Positions 1-11,244 of a DNA stretch of 64,000 nucleotides are shown here, in pieces (position 1 is the first letter of the stretch; every line of letters begins with the position of its first letter). The stretch spans positions 1 through 64,000 of the forward strand of contig JAJZXU010000010.1 in the NCBI GenBank assembly GCA_021806235.1. The letters are read 5' to 3'. The DNA is from Thermoplasmata archaeon (GTDB taxonomy: Archaea; Thermoplasmatota; Thermoplasmata; Thermoplasmatales; Thermoplasmataceae). Made by a program: the position numbers and the translations under genes. Below the pieces are notes generated by a model. That model was not told the DNA's origin. It did not search any database and saw only the letters and a program-made list of their open reading frames with translations.

Positions 1-1495
1 AAAACACCTGAGGCGCTGGAATATTAACCAGCTTCCCTTTCGATCACTTCCTGTTAGGGGTGACCTTAGGATCGGCTAACCCTCGGCTGACGAACATTGC
101 CAAGGAACCTTTGCCCTTTCGGCGGAGTGGATTTTCACCACTCTATTCTGCTACTTTTACCAGGATCCACGATACTGTACGGTCCATCCCTCCTCTCGAA
201 GAAACTTCTATCCATACAGCACGCCCCCCTACCACATCACCTTTCGGTGGTCTAATGTATCGGTAACTGGCTTTAGCCTCTTCCATCTTGGAAGCATATA
301 ACCTCGGTGAGTGAGCTGTTACGCACTCTTTAAAGGATAGCTGCTTCTGAGCTAACCTCCACACTGTCTTGGGCTATAAACTTCTTTAAATCGCACTTAG
401 CCAATTTTAGAGACCTTAACATTAGTCTCGGTTGTTTCCGTCACGGGCGTAAAGCTTATCCCTACGCCCTAGCACCCAGAATCTACGATTCTAGCAAGTT
501 CGGAGTTTGACAAGGTGGCGCAGCCTTTCGGTTGCTAACCACCCAATCGGTCGCTCTACCTCACTAGAAATCTCCTCTGAGGTCTACCTGCGGGTAGTAT
601 TGAGGGGAACCCGCTATTGCCGCTCTAGATTAGCCTTTAACCCCTATACCCAAGTCATCCAAACGATTTGCACATCAGAACTGGTTCGGTCCTCCACCTA
701 GCTTTCGCTAAGCTTCAACCTGCTCAGGTATAGATCGAGCGGCTTCGGGTCTGCCACAGATGACTAAACGCATTTGTTACGTTACTCCTCCCTTACGGTG
801 CGAGTAATCGCTTTCGCTACGGCTACTTCTTTTAGAATTAACCTTGCCATCCATCACAACTCCCTGGCCCGTTCTTCAACACGGACAATAGAACACTGGT
901 CTCTCTTTCGAGATCATCCCTTTAATGCCCTATAAAGTTATCACTGCTTGGTTTCAGGCTCTTTTCACAGCCCTTCCGGGTTGCTTTTCAGTTTTCCCTC
1001 ACGGTACTTCTTTGCTATCGGACTTGAGTAATATTTAGGGTTGGATGTTCATGCCACCCACATTCCCACGCGAATAACGACGCATGGTACTCAGGATATT
1101 TCTTCTCATAACTTCTTTAATTACTCCTACAGGACTATCACCTTCTAAGGTATAAGCTTTCCAGCTATTTAGGATTCTTAAAGGAAGTATTGAAAGAAGT
1201 CCATACTCCACATCTCTTTCCTATTTCTAAAAAAGATTCGGTTTGCCCTATACCGCTTTCGATCGCCTTTACTCACGGTATCTCTATTGATTTCTCTTCC
1301 TCCCGGTACTAAGATGTTTCAATTCCCGGGGTTCCCCCTCCTTTCGGAGTGTAAAACAGGAAGTCCCATTAGGAAATCCTTGGATCTAAGGCTCCATGCA
1401 CCTCCCCAAGGCATATCGCAGCTTGGCACGTCCTTCATCGGTTCTCAAACCAAAACCATTCCCCAAGCAGTTTGTATAGTACACAATCTATATTG
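1..1495 (-). rRNA. 23S ribosomal RNA (partial, 3' part outside window)
   Basis: Reverse complement reads as 23S (e.g. CCGATGAAGGACGTGCCAAGCTGCGAT near 5' end); 5' boundary approximate (about 1480-1550). Confidence 0.95.
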
Positions 1496-1776
1496 CTTAA
1501 TTATCTGGTATCATAGGCTATAAGAATAACCTCGCCCTTCCCTATTGACTATATTGTTACTCAATAAGTGCATTCATTTATTGGTATAAAAGATATTACA
1601 AACTCTAATATAAAGATTTTGATAAAATAATAGCGGGCTAAAATATAGCCATACGCGAATAAAATGCGTATTTTTTTGAAGTTAAAATTATAATTATGTC
1701 AAAATTAATACAAATAATCTTTAAAGGCTCTATTTCCAAATATAAAAATTTAAATTATATTAATATTAATATATAA

Positions 1777-2541
1777 TTATAATAAATTTTTTATTTCACC
1801 GGGCTTTATCAAACCTTTCTCCGTTATGTACTCCGTTATAAATTTTGAACGGGTAAAATCGAAGAATCTATTTATGTTATTAAATGGGATGTTCCATTCA
1901 TGATTTTTTATTTTATTATAGTTATTTATGTTAAAATTTTTATCAATTTTCTCCCTTATTGTGAGGGAATAAATGGGTTTGTTATTATCTTTCATTGCCA
2001 TTGCCAGTGGATATGTTCCTGTTTTATGTATTAATGCGCCATTATATGTTACAAGATCTGACCCGATAATACAGTAATCAACATTTTTTGCCATTTCATA
2101 TATTTCTGAATCATGCAAGATTGTTACGTTAATATTGCTCTGTGATAATATTCTGGCAAGTGATATCCCTTCAAGTTCGGGCATACTTTCAAGTATATAT
2201 ACCAATTTTATGTTATTTTGATTTCTAATTAAGGCATCACGTACAGTGGAGCTGTAACTTAATGTGCCCACTGTAGAATTTTTATTTATTATTTTTGCTG
2301 AATTAACTATTGATTTCTTTAAATGCCTGTTTATTGATTCCTTTACATTTTCTGCACTGCTGTTAATTTTTATATAATTACATACATAAGATATTATCGC
2401 CATACCATAATAATTATATTTTATTTTATCCAGTAAATCATTTATGTTTTTATTATTTAATGAATTATACCAGTCAATAATGTTAAATGCTATTTTTGTT
2501 GACGATGATTTATTATCATTTATTATGTCATCAAAATCCAT
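1777..2541 (-). CDS. eIF2B alpha/beta/delta-like / ribose-1,5-bisphosphate isomerase family protein
   Basis: ORF; GTLSYSSTVRDAL, VYILESMPELEG, VDYCIIGSDLVTYNGALIHKTGTYPLA resemble IF2B-like fold motifs. Confidence 0.75.
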   Translation of the reverse strand: MDFDDIINDNKSSSTKIAFNIIDWYNSLNNKNINDLLDKIKYNYYGMAIISYVCNYIKINSSAENVKESINRHLKKSIVNSAKIINKNSTVGTLSYSSTVRDALIRNQNNIKLVYILESMPELEGISLARILSQSNINVTILHDSEIYEMAKNVDYCIIGSDLVTYNGALIHKTGTYPLAMAMKDNNKPIYSLTIREKIDKNFNINNYNKIKNHEWNIPFNNINRFFDFTRSKFITEYITEKGLIKPGEIKNLL

Positions 2542-2722
2542 GACTGTTGATGTACTTTTAATTAAAATATCTTTTTAATATATAAAAAATTTTATTATTC
2601 TCATGAGGTGGAGTCGAAATAATCTGAAGAAATAAGACCAATTATAGCACCCCGTATATAAGAGTATCTCCAAAAGCCAATAAATACAAAATATTAATAA
2701 TGTAAAATAGTATATTAAACTA

Positions 2723-2953
2723 ATGGAGAATGGTGCAATATCTGAAATGTCCGTGTCCGCAAGGATGATATACCTTGTTTTGCAGGATAGAAAAATAGCA
2801 CGGTTATGTGAGCTTATGGATATTACAGGTCTTTCAAAGAGAACTGTGCTGTATTCAGTAAAAAAGCTTAAGAAAAACAATCTTATAGATGTTCTAATAT
2901 GCTTAAATGATACAAGGGGAAGATTTTATTGCATTAAATTAAAAGGCCAGTAA
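2723..2953 (+). CDS. small winged-helix transcriptional regulator
   Basis: 76 aa ORF with HTH-like LCELMDITGLSKRTVLYSVKKLKKNNLI. Confidence 0.6.
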   Translation: MENGAISEMSVSARMIYLVLQDRKIARLCELMDITGLSKRTVLYSVKKLKKNNLIDVLICLNDTRGRFYCIKLKGQ

Positions 2954-3034
2954 TGTTTAAGATTTTTGCCTGTTGCATATTTTGCATGTTTAAGGAATAT
3001 TATTGTATTTTGTATCTGTTATGATGGTGATAAA

Positions 3035-3142
3035 ATGGTTAATGAATTTGAGAAAATTAGTACAGCACTTATAGGCTCTTCAGTAATGACGCTAAACGAA
3101 ACATTGAAAAAAAAACATGGCATACCAAATTTGAAGAAATAA
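3035..3142 (+). CDS. putative 35-aa small protein (MVNEFEKISTALIGSSVMTLNETLKKKHGIPNLKK)
   Basis: ATG with GGTGAT upstream, clean stop; below ORF-track length cutoff. Confidence 0.35.
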   Translation: MVNEFEKISTALIGSSVMTLNETLKKKHGIPNLKK

Positions 3143-3177
3143 AAAATTGAGAATATTTTTATAATTTTAGATGTTAT

Positions 3178-3528
3178 TTATTCCCTGTAAAGTATGGGTT
3201 CTAATTCTCCAACGGCCTTTTCTTCCAGTTCTTTTATGTTTTTTATAACATCGCCTACTGGTTTTTCCTCTGTAACTATATACTTTACCTTACCCATGGA
3301 CATACTATATGATCCCGGGCACAGTGAATTTTCTGTTACTATAAACATATCCGGATTTAAGGATAATATACCGGCCATTGCGACCTCCCTTCCACCGTGG
3401 GTTCTGCCGAATCCCGGATTTTCGTATTCTTCTATTTTCTTTGTTTCATCGTCTATAAGAAATACTGAATTACCGTATTCCAGAGGTGCCAACATATTTT
3501 CATTGTCTACAACACATGCTATTTTCAT
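3178..3528 (-). CDS. NifX/NifB-like (dinitrogenase Fe-Mo cofactor biosynthesis fold) protein
   Basis: 116 aa; overall pattern of small archaeal NifX-like proteins. Confidence 0.5.
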   Translation of the reverse strand: MKIACVVDNENMLAPLEYGNSVFLIDDETKKIEEYENPGFGRTHGGREVAMAGILSLNPDMFIVTENSLCPGSYSMSMGKVKYIVTEEKPVGDVIKNIKELEEKAVGELEPILYRE

Positions 3529-3586
3529 AATTATAGTAAATGTAATTAAAAATTTAAGTTAATTGTATATTATAAAGCTAAAAAAA

Positions 3587-4594
3587 TTAATAATACCCAT
3601 TTAGTTCAACGGAATATTTTGGTATGCTAATTCCACTGCCATTTTCAACATGGCCTATTTCCCTGAATGGAACCCTGTTACGCATAATGTTTGTAAAATC
3701 CGATTTATCATTTTCATCCACGATAACAATAAACCCCATGCTCATGTTAAATATTTCATACATTTCATCGCATGATAATTTTCCCAGATCCATAAGCTGG
3801 TTAAAAACGTTATCCGGCTCTATAGGGTTGTCTATGACATATTTCATATCCTTAATCCTTGTAATGTTTTTTATGCCACCACCGGTTATATTTGCCATGC
3901 CCTTTATAGGTACTATTCCCATTGTATCGAGAATTTCCCTTACGTATATTCTTGTAGGTTCAAGCACAACATCTGCGACACTTCTGTTGTCTCCAGGAAA
4001 GTTATCCCCGTAATTAATATTACTATTTTTTAATATGTTTCTCACCGTTGTGAAACCATTCGAATGCAGACCACTGCTTTTTAATGCAAAAATTATGTCC
4101 CCCTCGTTTATTCTTTCACCTGTAACCATCTGATCCTTCTGTATAATGCCCATAGATGTACCGGATATATCTATATTTTTTATCAGATCCGGGACTATTG
4201 CTGTTTCACCACCAACAATGTTTATATTGGCCATCTGTGCGCCAACATTAAAACCTATTCCAAGCTGTCTGGCTATTTCGTTGTCTGTGTTTCTTAATGA
4301 GATGTAATCAACCATTGCTATTGGTTCAGCACCTACCGTTATGGCGTCGTTTACATTCATTGCAATACAATCTATACCTATAGTGTTATATTTGTTTGTT
4401 TCTTCAGCTATTATGGTTTTTGTTCCAACACCATCATTATTTAATGAAATGGCAAAATTACCAAGGTCTATAAGAGATGTAAAACTACCAAGAGAAGCTA
4501 TAGTCTTAAAATCATTTCTTTTAAATTTAATTTGCCTTAAAAAGTTTGATACAAACTCTCCCTGTGATTTTCTATCTATTATCTTCCTTTCCAT
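3587..4594 (-). CDS. purM: phosphoribosylformylglycinamidine cyclo-ligase (AIR synthetase)
   Basis: NDGVGTKTIIAEE, DCIAMNVNDAITVGAEPIAMVDYI, GLHSNGFTTVR. Confidence 0.92.
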   Translation of the reverse strand: MERKIIDRKSQGEFVSNFLRQIKFKRNDFKTIASLGSFTSLIDLGNFAISLNNDGVGTKTIIAEETNKYNTIGIDCIAMNVNDAITVGAEPIAMVDYISLRNTDNEIARQLGIGFNVGAQMANINIVGGETAIVPDLIKNIDISGTSMGIIQKDQMVTGERINEGDIIFALKSSGLHSNGFTTVRNILKNSNINYGDNFPGDNRSVADVVLEPTRIYVREILDTMGIVPIKGMANITGGGIKNITRIKDMKYVIDNPIEPDNVFNQLMDLGKLSCDEMYEIFNMSMGFIVIVDENDKSDFTNIMRNRVPFREIGHVENGSGISIPKYSVELNGYY

Positions 4595-4948
4595 ATCTAG
4601 TAATTACATTATTAAATAAAGATTTATATATTTTTCATATTTTATTATGCTGTGTAATTTATAAAATGTAAAATTTATAATTGATATAGATATTATATGC
4701 AGCGATTGTATTTTGTCTGCTATTTCCTTGAGTTTTAGGAATTTAGACAGTAACTGGGTTTTATATCTTTCTATGTTTATAATAACTGAAAATAATTTTA
4801 ATAATAACTATTAATTTTATTCGTAAGTGTTCTATTACTGAATTAGTACCCAATAAAATAACAATAATATTTTTTATGCTTTATATAAACATGATACTTA
4901 TTAGAAAAGGAAAAATATTTTAAATAGTTTATACATTACTGATTCAAG

Positions 4949-5392
4949 GTGATATTATTGGTTAAATTAGAATCGTTGGACTATAAGCCAAAGCCCATAG
5001 AGCAGAATTTTGCAAATGACGAAGCAAATTATCCTGTAACTGGGGAACATAACAATCATAAGGTAAGAGCCGAAGGAAAAGAGAGAATGGACGCTGATGG
5101 AAAACCGTATCCTACGAAGTTTGGTATACACGGCACAATAGTCGGTGTTGACTGGGAGGCCTGTATAGCAGATGGAGCATGCATGGATGTTTGCCCTGTT
5201 TCCCTGTTTGAATGGGAGTTAAACCCCGGACAGTCAGGAACTGATAACGATAAGAAATTAGAAAAGGGTACACCGGAATACGAAAAGTACATAACAGATA
5301 AATGTGACCCTATAAGGGAAGCGGAATGCATATTCTGTATGGCATGTGAAAGTGTTTGCCCTACTCTTGCAATAAAAGTAAATCCAGAATAA
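4949..5392 (+). CDS. zinc-containing ferredoxin (start may be TTG at 4958)
   Basis: N-terminal Zn-ferredoxin extension plus CIADGACMDVCPVSLFEW and CIFCMACESVCP cluster motifs. Confidence 0.93.
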   Translation: MILLVKLESLDYKPKPIEQNFANDEANYPVTGEHNNHKVRAEGKERMDADGKPYPTKFGIHGTIVGVDWEACIADGACMDVCPVSLFEWELNPGQSGTDNDKKLEKGTPEYEKYITDKCDPIREAECIFCMACESVCPTLAIKVNPE

Positions 5393-5394
5393 AT

Positions 5395-5985
5395 TTATTT
5401 GTTCATAAGGGCTTCATATGCCCTTATGGCATCACTTCTTTTTACTATAATTATTGTTTCATTAGAACATGATATTAGCTGTAATATATTTATTTCATAT
5501 GAAAATAATCTTTCATTTATCTTCATAACAAATCCAGGGGTTTTTACTATTTCCATGGATGAAAATATATGTATGGAGCTTACGTTTCTTTCTATTACGG
5601 CATTTTTCGGTATTTCCAGATCTTTGTTTTTTGTTTCGTCTATAATATAAACAAATGAATCTGTTAAATATGTTGCAGATACAAAATTTATATTTTCAAG
5701 TTTTTTATTCGCCGTTATTACCATTATCTTATCCTGTAATGTTATCTTGCTATCCGCCAGAAGTTTATCTATATGAGTTGTCTCTGGCAATTTCTTCTCC
5801 ATAAAAATCTTGTTCAGGGCAGACCTTATTGATACAATATTGTATCCCTTCATTTCTATGGAAATTTTCCTTGCCAGTTTACTTATATTAATAATTCCCA
5901 TTCTCATGGATATCAATAATTCCGGATTCTTCTTTAAATAATTATTTACAGCATTTTCTACATTCCCCCTCGATGTTCTTTCCAT
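5395..5985 (-). CDS. conserved archaeal protein, possibly regulatory
   Basis: 196 aa ORF, convergent with ferredoxin gene; no decisive motif. Confidence 0.5.
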   Translation of the reverse strand: MERTSRGNVENAVNNYLKKNPELLISMRMGIINISKLARKISIEMKGYNIVSIRSALNKIFMEKKLPETTHIDKLLADSKITLQDKIMVITANKKLENINFVSATYLTDSFVYIIDETKNKDLEIPKNAVIERNVSSIHIFSSMEIVKTPGFVMKINERLFSYEINILQLISCSNETIIIVKRSDAIRAYEALMNK

Positions 5986-6105
5986 TATCTCTAATTTAAT
6001 ACGGTAATATAAAATTTTATATTATAACATAAATTATTATAGTTATTATATTATTTTTATCAATATTTACGAAAAATATAAAATATATAAAAATTATTTG
6101 TAGTC

Positions 6106-7296
6106 ATGGATAAGGTATTGTTATTATATTCAGGTGGTTTAGATACATCAGTTATGGTAAAATGGATACAGAATGAAATGAAAAAGGATGTTGTTACACT
6201 AACATTAAATATTGGCAATAGCAATTTAGATGAGATAAGGGAAAAAGCATTATCTCTGGGTGCATTGGATGCAGTAGTAATGGATGTAAAGAGTGAGTTT
6301 TCCAGTGAGTACATTAAAAAAGAAATATATTCAGACGGCATGTATGAAGACTACCCGCTGTCAACGGCAATAGCAAGGCCGTTGATGGCTCAAAAGGCCG
6401 TTTATTTTGCAGAGAAATATGATTGTAATTTCATAGCACATGGGTCAACAGGTAAGGGCAATGACCAGGTGAGATTTGAGGTAACAATGAAGGCATTGAA
6501 TGATAATATAAATGTCATAGCACCTGTAAGGGACTGGAACATGAATAGGTTAGAAGAAATAAACTATGCCAGGAAAAACAATATAAAGATACCGATGAAT
6601 GGAAAATATTCTGTGGATGAGAATATATGGGGAAGGTCCATTGAGGGCTCCAGCATAGAGAATATAAACAATGGCATTGAAAATGATGTGTATGAATGGG
6701 TAAAACCGCTGGAAGAAACTGGTAATGGCGATATAATAGACCTGGAATTCAAAAATGGTATACCCGTGAAACTGAATGATAATTCCTATAACCTGACAGC
6801 CATAACAGAAAAACTGAATAAAATATCCGGAAACAATGGGATAGGTTTAATAAACCATATGGAGGATAGATTAACCGGAATAAAAAGTCATGAAATATAT
6901 GAAGTTCCTGCAGCAGTTACAATAATAAAAGCACATAAACTTATTGAATCATTAACATTAAATAAACATGAACTTGATATAAAAAATTATATGGACAACC
7001 AGTGGTCAAATTTTGTGTATAATGGTTTGTGGTATGAGCCGGTAATGGAACACATAAATTCGTTTGAATCCAGTGTGAATAAATACGTAAATGGAAATGT
7101 AAAATTAAAATTATATAAGGGAAATATGATATTAAAATCCATAAGCAGTGATAATTCCATTTATGACTATGATAAAATAAGTTATGATAATAGCAATTTT
7201 GATCAGAATTCTGCAAAGGGATTTATAGATATATTTAAAAATAATACTGTGTATACAAACAATGCCAGAAAGGAAAAAATAAAGATTTTGCAGTGA
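6106..7296 (+). CDS. argG: argininosuccinate synthase
   Basis: LLLYSGGLDTSVMVKW, AHGSTGKGNDQVRFE, NIWGRSIEG. Confidence 0.97.
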   Translation: MDKVLLLYSGGLDTSVMVKWIQNEMKKDVVTLTLNIGNSNLDEIREKALSLGALDAVVMDVKSEFSSEYIKKEIYSDGMYEDYPLSTAIARPLMAQKAVYFAEKYDCNFIAHGSTGKGNDQVRFEVTMKALNDNINVIAPVRDWNMNRLEEINYARKNNIKIPMNGKYSVDENIWGRSIEGSSIENINNGIENDVYEWVKPLEETGNGDIIDLEFKNGIPVKLNDNSYNLTAITEKLNKISGNNGIGLINHMEDRLTGIKSHEIYEVPAAVTIIKAHKLIESLTLNKHELDIKNYMDNQWSNFVYNGLWYEPVMEHINSFESSVNKYVNGNVKLKLYKGNMILKSISSDNSIYDYDKISYDNSNFDQNSAKGFIDIFKNNTVYTNNARKEKIKILQ

Positions 7297-7302
7297 TAAA
7301 AA

Positions 7303-8613
7303 ATGAAAATATGGTCAGGCAGTGCATCCCCAGAATTCAATAATGATGCGTATACAATTATGTTAGAAAAGGACATAAACGTTGATACTAATTTAATAAA
7401 ATACGAGATATTGTCTTTAATGGCATATAATTTAAATATTTATGAAAAAAAGATAATCAACAGGGATGATTCAATAAAAATTTTAAATAAATTACTAAAT
7501 ATATATAATAAAAAAATAATATTGAATTCAGATCTGGAAGATGTACATGGAAATATAGAAAATATTGTAATAAATGATTTAAAAAATTCTGGCAAAAATT
7601 TGAGGATGTTTCTATCCAGAAATGAGCAGGTTCATACTGATGTAAATTTCTTTTTAATTGATAATTTAATTGATTATGAGAAAATAATTTACAATACATT
7701 GCTGGATTTAAATAAAATAAATTACAATGGCATAATGCCAGGATATACACATTACAGGCAGGCAATGCCCATAAAATTTAAAACCTATATTGATTACATA
7801 CAAAATATTTTTACCTATAATTTTAATAAAATAAATGATACACTGTTAAAATTAAATGAATTGCCATTGGGTTATGGTTCCGGTTTCGGATCACTGTCAG
7901 ATGTAAACTTTAATGACGTTGCATCATATTTGAATATGGACAGAAACATTAAAAATCCCCTATTCTCTTCACTGAGATATATAGATAATTACATGGAGGT
8001 TGTTTCAGGGGTTACATCATTTTTAATAGATATCTCAAGAATATTTCAGGATCTGATAATATTCAGTGGGGATGAGATGAAAATTGTTGAACTGCCTGAG
8101 GGCTATGTAACCGGTAGCTCTTTAATGCCTAATAAGGTAAATCCGGATTTCCTTGAAATATTTCAGGGATATGCAGCAAAGTCAGTATCTTTAATGAACC
8201 TGATTTATAACATTACCATAAATAAAACAACGGGATATCACCGTGATTTTCAGGTTATCAAGGATGATGTACTAACCTTTATGGTTGAGCTAAAAGGTGT
8301 ATTGAACGGTTTACCAGATTTTTTTAAAAATATTAAATTTAAAAAGGATGTTTCCGAAAAAATACTTGATAATTCAATATATGCAACGTATAATTCAAAA
8401 TTAAATTTCAATAAAAACAGGGACTGGAAAGAATCCTATAAAAATACAGGTGATAAAATAAAAAATAATGAAAAACTTTTATCATACATACCTGATGATA
8501 TAAAATCCTTCGATAATTTTGATTTTGTTAAAAATGAAATTGATAAAAACGTTGAGAATTACGTAAATAAAAGGAATAATATAATAAATAAAATAGAAAA
8601 AATTACTGAATAG
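7303..8613 (+). CDS. argH: argininosuccinate lyase
   Basis: TGSSLMPNKVNPDFLE signature; adjacent to argG. Confidence 0.95.
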   Translation: MKIWSGSASPEFNNDAYTIMLEKDINVDTNLIKYEILSLMAYNLNIYEKKIINRDDSIKILNKLLNIYNKKIILNSDLEDVHGNIENIVINDLKNSGKNLRMFLSRNEQVHTDVNFFLIDNLIDYEKIIYNTLLDLNKINYNGIMPGYTHYRQAMPIKFKTYIDYIQNIFTYNFNKINDTLLKLNELPLGYGSGFGSLSDVNFNDVASYLNMDRNIKNPLFSSLRYIDNYMEVVSGVTSFLIDISRIFQDLIIFSGDEMKIVELPEGYVTGSSLMPNKVNPDFLEIFQGYAAKSVSLMNLIYNITINKTTGYHRDFQVIKDDVLTFMVELKGVLNGLPDFFKNIKFKKDVSEKILDNSIYATYNSKLNFNKNRDWKESYKNTGDKIKNNEKLLSYIPDDIKSFDNFDFVKNEIDKNVENYVNKRNNIINKIEKITE

Positions 8614-8780
8614 TTAATGTTCCTTAACGTTCTTTTCCGGATGCGTGATCAAATAACCGGCAATTCCACACTGAGTGAACATGGCGAATGAATAGCTGTT
8701 CTTAGAAGAGTGCGGTATGTAAATCAAAGAAAGATGGAATGTGTTAACGGGGTGTGGTGAATTTGAACCCTTATATAACA

Positions 8781-8879
8781 ATGAATTCACTTGAAATAAT
8801 ATACAGTGAAATATTAGAAATTTTAATTTTGAATATAATTGCAACGGCAATACTGGTTAATGTACTTTACCTCCTATAA
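8781..8879 (+). CDS. putative small transmembrane peptide (32 aa; possible TTG start at 8763)
   Basis: MNSLEIIYSEILEILILNIIATAILVNVLYLL, hydrophobic, clean stop. Confidence 0.3.
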   Translation: MNSLEIIYSEILEILILNIIATAILVNVLYLL

Positions 8880-8922
8880 AAATAAAAAAATATATAAAAC
8901 TATTATGAATTAGCTTGTTTAT

Positions 8923-11244
8923 ATGCTTGATATAAAATCTATGGAGGATAAATGGAAAGATTACTGGTTAAAAAACAACATTTTTAAATTTAAAAGTGAT
9001 GAAAATAAAAAAATGTTTACAATTGATACACCACCACCAACCGTATCAGGCAAAATGCATGTTGGCCATGCATATTCATATCCGCAACAGGATTTTATAG
9101 CCAGATATAAAAGAATGAAAGGATACGACGTGTTTTATCCCTGGGGATTTGATGATAACGGATTACCCACTGAAAGGTTTGTTGAAAAGGAAAAAAATGT
9201 AACAATAGAAAACACAGACCTTGATACCTATATAAAAACATGTAAGGATGTGAGTAGGGAATCTGAAAAAGAATTATACAAAGCATGGTATGATACGGGC
9301 TTAAGTGCGGATTTTACCGACTATATAGATACTTCATCAGATTTTTCAATAAAATTATCGCAGGAAATGTTTTTAGATCTGGTAAATAAAAAGAGGGCAT
9401 ATAGATCAGAGGCCCCGTATATCACCTGCCCTACATGTAAAACTGCTATTTCACAGATAGATATGAAGGATGCAATTGTTAATACAGATCTGGTTTATAT
9501 AAATTTTAACGGTATAGAGATAGCAACAACAAGGCCTGAAATGTTAGGTGCCTGTGTGGCATTATTCGTAAATCCCGATGATGACCGGTATAAAAATTTA
9601 ATAAATAAAACTGTGAAAGTGCCGTTATATGATTACGAAGTAAAAATAATGACAGATGCATCCGTTGATAAAAACTTTGGAACCGGAGCTGAGATGTTAT
9701 GTACCTTCGGCGACCAGAATGATTTAGAATTATGGAGAAAGTATAAATTAGATTCAAGAATAATTTTAAAAAACAATAGAATAAACGATAATAAATTTAT
9801 AATAAATTTAGGTGCAAGGGATGCAAGAAAAAAAATAATTGATGAATTGAAAAATAATAATTATGTAATAAAAATAGAAAAAATAAAACATAATGTGAAT
9901 ACACATGAAAGATGTGGAACACCAGTAGAAATAGGAATAAGCAAGCAATGGTATATAAAGGACCTGGATATAAAAGATGAATTAATAAATTTTGGTAATA
10001 AAATAGAATGGATTCCAGATTATATGAAAACAAGATACATAAACTGGGTAACAGGTCTGAGATGGGACTGGTGCATTTCCAGGCAGAGGTATTTCGGCGT
10101 ACCGTTTCCAGTATGGTACTGTAATAAATGCGATGAGATAATTTTTGCAGATGTGGATGAATTGCCAATGGATCCGAGACTGGATAAAAAACACAGGGCG
10201 TGTAATAAGTGCGGATCTGATAATTTATCTCCGGAAACAGATGTAATGGATACGTGGGCAACATCATCATTAAGTCCAGCACTGTACTTACAGCATAAAA
10301 ATTTTGATATAAAAACAATGGATGCGAGATTTCAGGGACACGACATAATAACATCGTGGGCGTTCACAACAATTTTAAGGTCGTATTTACACTATAATGA
10401 AATACCATGGAAGAAGATAGCAATAAGTGGAAATGTATATGACCCATTTGGTCAGAAAATGAGCAAGAGTAAGGGCAATATTGTGGAACCAAAGGAAATA
10501 ATTGGTACATACGGTGCCGATGCTTTAAGATTCTGGGCATCAACAACATTGCCTGGTGAAAATATAAAATTAAGGGAGCAGGATTTAATAAGGGGCAAAA
10601 AAATAGTAATAAAATTATATAATTCATTGAATCTACTAAAAATTTTATCAAATAATGAAAAACCTGAAAAAATGGACGTAAAATTTGCCATTAATAAATG
10701 GCTCCTAACAAAGATGGAAAAAACAATAAAAGATGTAACATCATATATGGATGATTATGAAATAATGAAGGCGAGAAGTACTTTGGATAAATTCTTCTGG
10801 AATACCTACTGTGATAATTACTTAGAAATCGTTAAAAATGAGATGCAAAAACCAGACCGTAGAAAGGAAACAATATACACATCATTAAATGTAATGGAGA
10901 ATATATTAAAAATGTATGCTCCTCTAATGCCATTTATAACAGAGGAGCTATATCATGATATATATCCTGATTTTAATGGAAGCATATCATTTGAAAAATA
11001 TCCAGAATATGACAGTAACCTTATTTTTAAAGAGGAAAGTGATATCGATTATATGATAAATATAATAGATAGAATAAGGAATGTAAAAAGCAATATGAAG
11101 GTATCAATGGCGGAACCATTGAAAAAACTTACGGTTTCGGGTAATTCAAAAACAATAGATAAGTACTCCTATATATTATCGGATTTAATGCACATAGAGA
11201 ATATTGATATAAGGGACTCTGAAGAAATAATGGTAAAAAATTAA
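8923..11244 (+). CDS. valS: valyl-tRNA synthetase
   Basis: TPPPTVSGKMHVGHAYSY, PWGFDDNGLPTE, KMSKSKGN. Confidence 0.97.
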   Translation: MLDIKSMEDKWKDYWLKNNIFKFKSDENKKMFTIDTPPPTVSGKMHVGHAYSYPQQDFIARYKRMKGYDVFYPWGFDDNGLPTERFVEKEKNVTIENTDLDTYIKTCKDVSRESEKELYKAWYDTGLSADFTDYIDTSSDFSIKLSQEMFLDLVNKKRAYRSEAPYITCPTCKTAISQIDMKDAIVNTDLVYINFNGIEIATTRPEMLGACVALFVNPDDDRYKNLINKTVKVPLYDYEVKIMTDASVDKNFGTGAEMLCTFGDQNDLELWRKYKLDSRIILKNNRINDNKFIINLGARDARKKIIDELKNNNYVIKIEKIKHNVNTHERCGTPVEIGISKQWYIKDLDIKDELINFGNKIEWIPDYMKTRYINWVTGLRWDWCISRQRYFGVPFPVWYCNKCDEIIFADVDELPMDPRLDKKHRACNKCGSDNLSPETDVMDTWATSSLSPALYLQHKNFDIKTMDARFQGHDIITSWAFTTILRSYLHYNEIPWKKIAISGNVYDPFGQKMSKSKGNIVEPKEIIGTYGADALRFWASTTLPGENIKLREQDLIRGKKIVIKLYNSLNLLKILSNNEKPEKMDVKFAINKWLLTKMEKTIKDVTSYMDDYEIMKARSTLDKFFWNTYCDNYLEIVKNEMQKPDRRKETIYTSLNVMENILKMYAPLMPFITEELYHDIYPDFNGSISFEKYPEYDSNLIFKEESDIDYMINIIDRIRNVKSNMKVSMAEPLKKLTVSGNSKTIDKYSYILSDLMHIENIDIRDSEEIMVKN

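Noticed and set aside
60-1523. ORFs 60-266, 143-364, 507-701 and 1287-1523
   Set aside because: Lie inside 23S rRNA; spurious.
8614-8850. 78-aa minus ORF after argH
   Set aside because: No recognisable features; overlaps the better micro-ORF and an intergenic region.
9095-10691. Minus-strand ORFs opposite valS
   Set aside because: Antisense to a strongly supported synthetase; low-complexity H/Y/L/I translations. The same applies to antisense ORFs across most core genes.
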